Assembly: GCA_028751875.1 (NCBI GenBank)
Contig: CM054157.1
Coordinates: forward strand, 48,889,482 to 48,953,481
Source: Rapana venosa
Lineage: Eukaryota; Mollusca; Gastropoda; Neogastropoda; Muricidae
Direction of reading: 5' to 3'
Length of the DNA: 64,000 nucleotides
Both the position numbers and the translations under genes were made by a program. The notes beneath the pieces are model-generated. The model saw only the letters and a program-made list of their open reading frames with translations. It was not told where the DNA came from and searched no databases. Positions within the stretch are counted from its first letter, which is position 1; every line of letters begins with the position of its first letter. This document shows, one piece after another, positions 53,626-61,512 of this stretch.

Positions 53626-56600
53626 GGATAGCCTAGTGGTTAGAGCCTTTCCCTCATGATCTGACAGCCCGGGATCAAGCCACCACAGAGGCGCATGTTT
53701 TAGGGGATTTTACCCTGGAGTTAACATCAGTACTGACTCCACTTCCCCCCCCAAATTTCTTCAAACGAGACTATAAACCGAGACCCTGTGTGCGAATGCA
53801 TGCAGAGCATCTTAAAAAGGTAAAGGTAAAGGAGTCCCATAACCTATAAGGTCATAGGGGAGCGATGCGTCAGAGACCTCACTCCTCTAGGGGCCAGCAT
53901 ATTGAGGGCGGTGCCCATCTCCTCTCCCTCGCTGCTTTACCTTCCCTGACCCTAAAAAGAGGGCAGGTACCCATTTACAACTGGGTGAACTGGGGGAACT
54001 GTACTGAAGCCAAGGCGCGCAAACGGTCACCCATCCAACTGGTAACCACGCTCGACGCTGCTTAACTTGGCTGGGGGAAAGCGAGTGCTCCGACCACTGA
54101 GCTATCCCGTCCTCTTGCGCACACATTAAAAAACATTAAAAATTCTGCCTTTCAGAAAAGTAGGCCATTTCGTGCCAGTAGGGATGGATGGTTTTTTTAA
54201 TGCATGCACACAGGTGTCACGTTTAGACCCCACCCCCGAAGTTGGAATGTGGCTACCTTACTGGTGGAAGGGGAAAAAAATGGTCGCATACATAAAATCT
54301 CACCATTGGTGAACCTTGGAGCTCTAGCTGAGGAACGAAAAACAACAACCGAAAAACCAACAAAAACATGCACACCTTGATGACAGTGAGCCAGCTATGG
54401 CTTGTGGCATGGATGACACAAACATACCCAGCATGCATCCTACTACCTGGAGAGGGACGGGCTCCGTCAAACTCAACCCGCCCACAACACACTTGCCTAT
54501 AATTTATAAAAAAAAAAATTTTTAGACGCAATACACTGATTGACTCCTCAAGGAGTTCAGGGAGAAGTCAAGTCAGGTCAGGTAAGGTCAGGTCAAGTCG
54601 TGTCAAGTTAAGTCATGTCAAGTTAAGTCATGTCTAGTTAAGTCATGTCAAGTTAAGTCAGTTCAACTTAGGTCAAGTCAACTCTGGTCAAGTCAACACT
54701 GGTCAAGTCAAGTCAACTCGGGCCAAGTCATCTCAGGCCAGGTCACGTCCACTCAGGCCAGGTCAAGTCCACTCAGGCCAGGTCAAGTCAACTCGGGCCA
54801 AGTCAACACTGGTCAAGTCCACTCAGGCCAGATCAAGTCCACTCAGGCCAGATCAAGTCCACTCAGGCCAGGTCAAGTCAACTCGGGCCAAGTCAACACT
54901 GGTCAAGTCCACTCAGGCCAGGTCAAGTCCACTCAGGCCAGATCAAGTCCACTCAGGCCAGGTCAAGTCCACTCAGGCCTCAAGTCCACTCAGGCCAGGT
55001 CAAGTCAACTCGGGCCAGGTCAAGTCAACTCAGACCAAGTCAAGTCAACTTAGGTCAAGTCAAATCAACTCTGGTCAAGTAAAAATCAACTCAGGTCAAG
55101 TCAATACTCAGGTCAAGTCAAGTCAACTCAGGCCAAGTCAAGTCAACTCAGGCCAAGTCATCTCGGACCAAGTCAAGTCAACTCGGGCCAGGTCAAGTCA
55201 ACTCGGGCCAAGTCAAGTCAACCCAGGCCAAGTCAAGTCAAGTCAGGCCAAGTCAACTTGGGCCAAGCCAAGTCAACCCAGGCCAAGTCAACTTGGGCCA
55301 AGCCAAGTCAACCCAGGTCAATTCAGGCCAAGTCAAGTCAACTCAGGTCATGTAAAGCCGGATCAAGTCAAACCAGGTCAAGTCAAGCCAAATCAAGTCA
55401 AACCAGGTCAAGTCAAGCCAAATCAAGTCAAACCAGGTCAAGTCAAGCCAAATCAACTCAGGTCAAGCCATACCATGCCATCACATTCAGAGACTCACCC
55501 CATGAAGGACCCAGGCACGGTGATTTTCCGCTGCGTGATGACCTTGAAGATGCGGCTGACCAGTTCGTACTCCAGCCCCGACATCTCCGGCTGAAGCTTG
55601 CCCTCGTACTTCATGTTCAGGTCGTCTCTAGGGAGATGTCAACATCACATTTTTTTATATATTTTTTAAAATTTTTAAATTTTTTACATTTTATTATTTT
55701 TTATTTTATTTTATTCTTTTATATCGAGGGATAATGGAATAAGCACGCATGTGCTTTTTTTTACATCCAGTCCCCAGTGTGTATGCGGTTTTTGTAAGTT
55801 CTGTCATCTGTTCCCCACAGGCACACAATGCTCTTACGAAAAGCGGAACAGGATTTAACGTGTGCGCAAGATGTTCTGCGTGCATTCGCACACGGGACCT
55901 CGATATATAGTCCCATCCGAAGGACTTTGGAGGAAGAGTGGAGTCAGCACTGATGTTAACTCCAGGGGAAAATATTCTCCTTGAACGGGATTGAAACCCG
56001 GGTTGTCAGATTGCGAGCGCAATGTTCTAACCACTGGGCTATCCCACCCCGTGAGTTAAAGACATGTTTATTCAGAAAAGAAGAAACACACATTGTACAC
56101 AAATAAATCCTTTTGGGGGGTGGTGGTGGGGGAGGTGGGGGGGCAGCAGTAAGTTGATAGCACATAGTGCACTCCACCATCAAACAAAACGATATCTGTT
56201 TTTTGGCAGCTGAAAAAGCATCATGTCATTGTCACAACAAATCAATCCTTTTGAAGCAAGTGTAATCAATAGATTGACAATAGGATTTCTAAACTTGCTG
56301 CCTTAATAACAATAATAATAATAATGTATGGAATTTATATAGCGCTGAATCTTGTAAAGCAACAAATCAAAGCGCTTTTAAAAAAAAAATTTATGCGTGT
56401 GTATGTGGTTTTTTAATTTTGTCATCTGTTCCCACTGGCACACAATGGCCTACTCTTTCGAACAGCGGAACAGGATTTAATGTGTGCGCAAGATGTTCTG
56501 CATGCGTTTGCACACGGGGCCTTGGTTTATAGTCTCATCCGAAGGACCTTAACACCAGTAAAAACTTTGAAACTTCATATTTTGCATATTCAACATAACA

Positions 56601-59600
56601 TTTAACAAATATACATATATATTTATATACAATGGTCCCTTTCTATTGTAGAATGATACAGCCAAGTAGTTAAAGCATTTTTTCTTCTTTTTGTCGTTGT
56701 TGTCAATCCTCAGCAAGAGCTGTGAGGTTCACAAATGGGGATATTTTGTGTATGTGACCGTTTTTACCCACCATTAAGGTAGCCACATTCCAACTTCAGG
56801 GGATAGTGTCTAAACACAACACCTGTGTGCACGCATTTAAAAACATGTTTATTTAACATTTTGTCATCTTATTCCTGCCGCTATAAATTGGCCTACCCTT
56901 CAAAAGGTGGAACAGGTTTTTAATATGTGCACATGATATTCTACATGTGTTCGCACTCAGAGCCTCGGTTTATAGTCTCATCCGAAGGATTTTCGTTCCA
57001 GGCCAAAAGCTGTATCAGTTACTGATGTCAGCTATTTTTTGCCAAGGCCTACACTAAAATGTTGTTATGTTGTAAAATGTTGTGTTGAGATTGCCTTCAG
57101 CCATGACAAGCTCTTATCACAACAACCTGTGCTCTCCTTGAAAGGAGAACAAATCCTCTATAGTCGGAGTATGGCTGCCTATAATATGGCGAGGTACTTA
57201 AAAACAGTCATACACACAAACTTCTCATTCAGTGTGCAAATTTCAATCTCACAGTGATTCCCAGGTGGGATGAGTGAGTCAGAGTGCACATTCTGGATGA
57301 CCCCCCAGAGTGTTAAACTGGAGAACGCAGAACAACACAACATCCAAAGGACTTTTGGCGGAGTAGAGTCAGTACTGATGATAACTCCAGGGTAAAATCC
57401 CCTACAACAGGTGCCTTCATGGTGGCTTGATCCCAGACCATCAGGTGGCTATGGTTTCCAAGTTTAACCCTAGTGGCGCGGTTCCCGGAATATTCCGGTA
57501 AAGGCGGGTCTAGGCTGTGTGGCGGATCCCGGAATATTCCGGGATGACGTGGGTGGTCATAGTTGAAAGCTTACTTTCGCTTTCAAAGGTCAGCCAATGA
57601 ATGTTAAGGCCGTTGTAGGCCCGCAGAAAGGGGTGAAGGTCGTTTGACACACAAGCAACGAAGAATGTGATTGGTTAAGAGTGTATTTTAATTTTTTTTC
57701 GGACCAGCCGAGATCGTCTTCAACAAAAATGGCGGCCAGCGTTTGCACTAGAATTTCTTCAAGCGTTTTTCGAGCTTTTTTTACAAAATTGACAGCGAGG
57801 AGGAGTTTTAGAGGCTGGATTTGGTTGAAATAAACAATGAGAGAGACGATGAGGTAAGGATTGTGGAATATTTTTGAAAAACTTGGTAAAAATCGATCGC
57901 GATTGGACTGAATCGAGCGGTGCTAGTTTTGCTGGATGGACTTTTTCGCTACTCGGCGATTTCGACGTCACAGATTGTTTTACTTTATTTTGACGCAACG
58001 AGGCTTCGAAATAACTGTTGTTGAGTCCAATCGCTATGCTGCTGAGTACTTTGCATCACATGAAATCAAGCGATCTTTGTATTTTTGTCATAGAAAGCCA
58101 CCACTTCGCACATTCCGCCATGACGGTCGCGATGGCGTCGATCCTGTCGCTGAACTTTCCCGAGTATTTGGTGACCGATAAAGCGATACAAACTCCTTAT
58201 TTTTTGAAAACGAACGTCAAGAAATAGTGTTTACCTAATCATGACATTTATGCACCGCAAGAACTTTGCTTATCGTGTTAAAATCGATCCGGGGCCCAGA
58301 CAGTGGAACAGTGATCGGTAGTGGGAACATGATTTTTTTTTTTGGATTTTTTTTTACATAATCATAAACACTACACACTATTATAAAATTACACTCATTT
58401 AAAAGCATATTATCTCTTCTTCCAGTGATCTATAGCTTAACACATTTAATTCAGTTTTATATATCAATATCAAGGGTTGTTTGAGCCCACCCTGCTCCAA
58501 AACAATGCTAGCCAATGTTAATTCAGCCAATAGAAGTGAGGCTTGTTGCTGTTTATTTAGCGCTACTAGGGTTAAAATTATCTACTAAAAATATGGGGAC
58601 GGGATAGCTCAGTGGTCGGAGCACTCACTTTCCCCCAGCCAAGTTAAGCAGCGTCGAGCGTGGTTACCAGTTGGATGGGTGACCGTTTGTGCGCCTTGGC
58701 TTCAGTACAGTTCCCCCAGTTCACCCAGCTGTAATTGGGTACCTGCCCTCATTAGGGTCAGGGAAGGTAAAGCAGCGAGGGAGAGGAGATGGGCGCCGCC
58801 CTCAATATGCTGGCCCTAGAGAAGTGAGGTCTCTGACGCCTTGCTCCCCTACGACCTTATAGGTTGTGGGACTCCTTTACCTTACCGTTACTAAAAATAC
58901 AACATCTATGAAGTTCAAAAAGTTAACCAGAAGTGACAAAAAGCAGGGCAGAACACAGGGTTAGTTAACTCAATGATGTTGCGCCGAATCTTAAGCTTTG
59001 GCACTCCTCTCCTTCACTGTGACGTGCCGAAGCTTAAGATTCGGCAGAATTACGAACATTTTTAATACACTAAATGATGTTCAACTGAAGGGAAAGTACT
59101 CTGGCCTGTAGGGCAATCATTTTTCTAAACACAGTTGCTTTCCTTGACCATATGCTTGCCTAGTTTGCATGTGTTGGCTACTTTTCTTTGACATGTCGAC
59201 AAGCGTATTCTTTGGGATTTGGGGCTCTCCAGTGTTATGATTTTAAAAAGAAAAATTGTATAGTGCAAAAATTGACATCAGATGGATTCAGCCAACTTCA
59301 GGGAACTTTATTTTGGTGAAAAATCACCACATTGTTTCAAGGGGACTAGTTCAAGCCATATAAGATAAGCAGCCCTAACTTTCAAAGCTTTTTATTTTTC
59401 AGCATTCAGTGACATATTCTGAAAATTTGTAAAAAAAAAAAACTACACTCATCTATTAAAAAATCTGTATAACAATCTCAAAAGCAAACATAATAAACTT
59501 TTCAATGATGTATAATTTGTATGTCTTTATTATGTTGGGTAAATCTGCTGAATTTTTAAAATATAGCCAAAATCACGCATCACCACAAAATGGCGGGATC

Positions 59601-59828
59601 CATTTCACTGCGACTCCATTGAGTTAATAAAAAGAAAAAGGGACAGAATCCCGAGCCCACTCACTCTTGCATGCCCATCTCAATGGTCATCTCGTCCTCC
59701 TTGTTGAACAGCAGGATCAGAAAGTGGTACCGTGTTTGACCCTGCTTGATAGGGGGGTCTAGGCTCACCTGGAACATGCACGCACACACGCATGCACATG
59801 TACACATGCACACACACAAGCCACCACA

Positions 59829-59859
<31 letters not shown>

Positions 59860-61466
59860 TCACACACATCCTTCAGATGAGACTATAAACCGAGGCCCTG
59901 TGTTCAAACGCATGCAGAACATCTTGCGCACACGTTAAATCCTGTTCCGCTTTTCGGAAGAGTAGGCCATTGTGTGCCGGTGGAAACAGATGACAAAATT
60001 TACAAAACCGCATACACACGGGGACTGGATGTAAAAAAGCACATGAGTGCTTATTCCATTATCCTCGATATAAAAGAATAAATAAATAAATAACATAAAT
60101 AAAGAAATAAATAAAGTTGTTACACACCATATTTTGAGGTGGTAAGGTAAAGGTGTTCCCATAACCAATGCGGTCATTGGGGAGTGAGATGTCAGAGACC
60201 TCAGCTTCTCCAGGAACCAGCATATTGAGGGCGGCGCCCATCTCCTCTCCCTCGCTGCTTTACCTTCCCTGACCCTAAAGAGGCAGGTACCCATTTTCAG
60301 CAGGGTAAACTGGGGGACTGTACCGAAGCCAAGGTGCGCAAACAGTCACCCATCCACTTGGTAACCACGCTTGATGCTGCTTAACATTGGCTTGGGGAAA
60401 CGAGTACTCTGACCACTGAGCTATGCATGTGATCTTGCAGTGAAAAATATTGACAATCACAAACTTCTGTTCAAAATCATTTTTGGAAAATTTATCACAA
60501 GTGGAACAGTGTATTCAAATTCAAGATATTCCACACACAAAAAAGATCCTTTGGATTCGTCTTCATAGCTGTTATTAACCTCTTAACTGCCCAGTGCAAG
60601 TGCACCCTATATGCCGGGGAATAAAATTCTTATGTACCACTGCTATGTTCATATCCCTCTTACTCAGAAACTACCACATGAATATTCCTGATAGTCTGCC
60701 TAATGACAGTATATATATCGTAGATTACTTCGAGGCAAGCTCAAATTAGTTAGCATGCTATTTCACTGCAAAAATATATTTAAAATGTAAAAAAATTGAC
60801 AAAAATACGATTTCTTTATCACCACTGTCATTCTGAGTACTCCCGATCTCAATAACATCAAACATAAGTCTAGGCCAAATCTCATTCTTTTTTTTTTAAA
60901 TACACGATCAGCTGAATCATACAGGATGGTTTTCATCACTGTTAGGTAAATCTACAGTTTTATTTGCCAATTTTACAGCTGTGTAAAGTTACTTATGCCT
61001 TCAACAAGAAGTGTCAGCCATTTTGAACACGAACTTCCAAAACAGTCATGCATAAAAACACAAAATATGAGCTAAAGAACGATCGTTTTTGGTACGGTTT
61101 TTGCAGCTGAATGTTGCCAAGCAACAGGAGAGTGACCTTCAATAAGTTTGGAGTTCTTTCCCTTTAACTGTAGTCAAGGAAGCAGGCTTGTTTACTTCGG
61201 TTCGACACCCCGGAAATTTTACGGGTTGTAGGCGTATAGGGTGCATGTTTAGCCCCGGAAAATTTCCGGGGTAAGGCAGTCTAGTGGTTAAAGAGACTTC
61301 AATTCAGCATTTTGGGTTAACAACTATCGCCTCTATTCGCTTTCAGATTAGCATCAATTATTTCCCTTTAACCAATGATGAATTTGCTAAACACTGTTTG
61401 ATGTTCTCACTCTGCCCACTTACATTCTTTTTAGATAAGAGGCAGACAGACAGACAGACAGAGATA

Positions 61467-61512
<46 letters not shown>

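Noticed and set aside
57936..58181. Complete functional transposase gene
   Set aside because: Only a short stretch resembles piggyBac transposase. No downstream catalytic region fits within the 1.1-kb element, so it is kept as a relic only.
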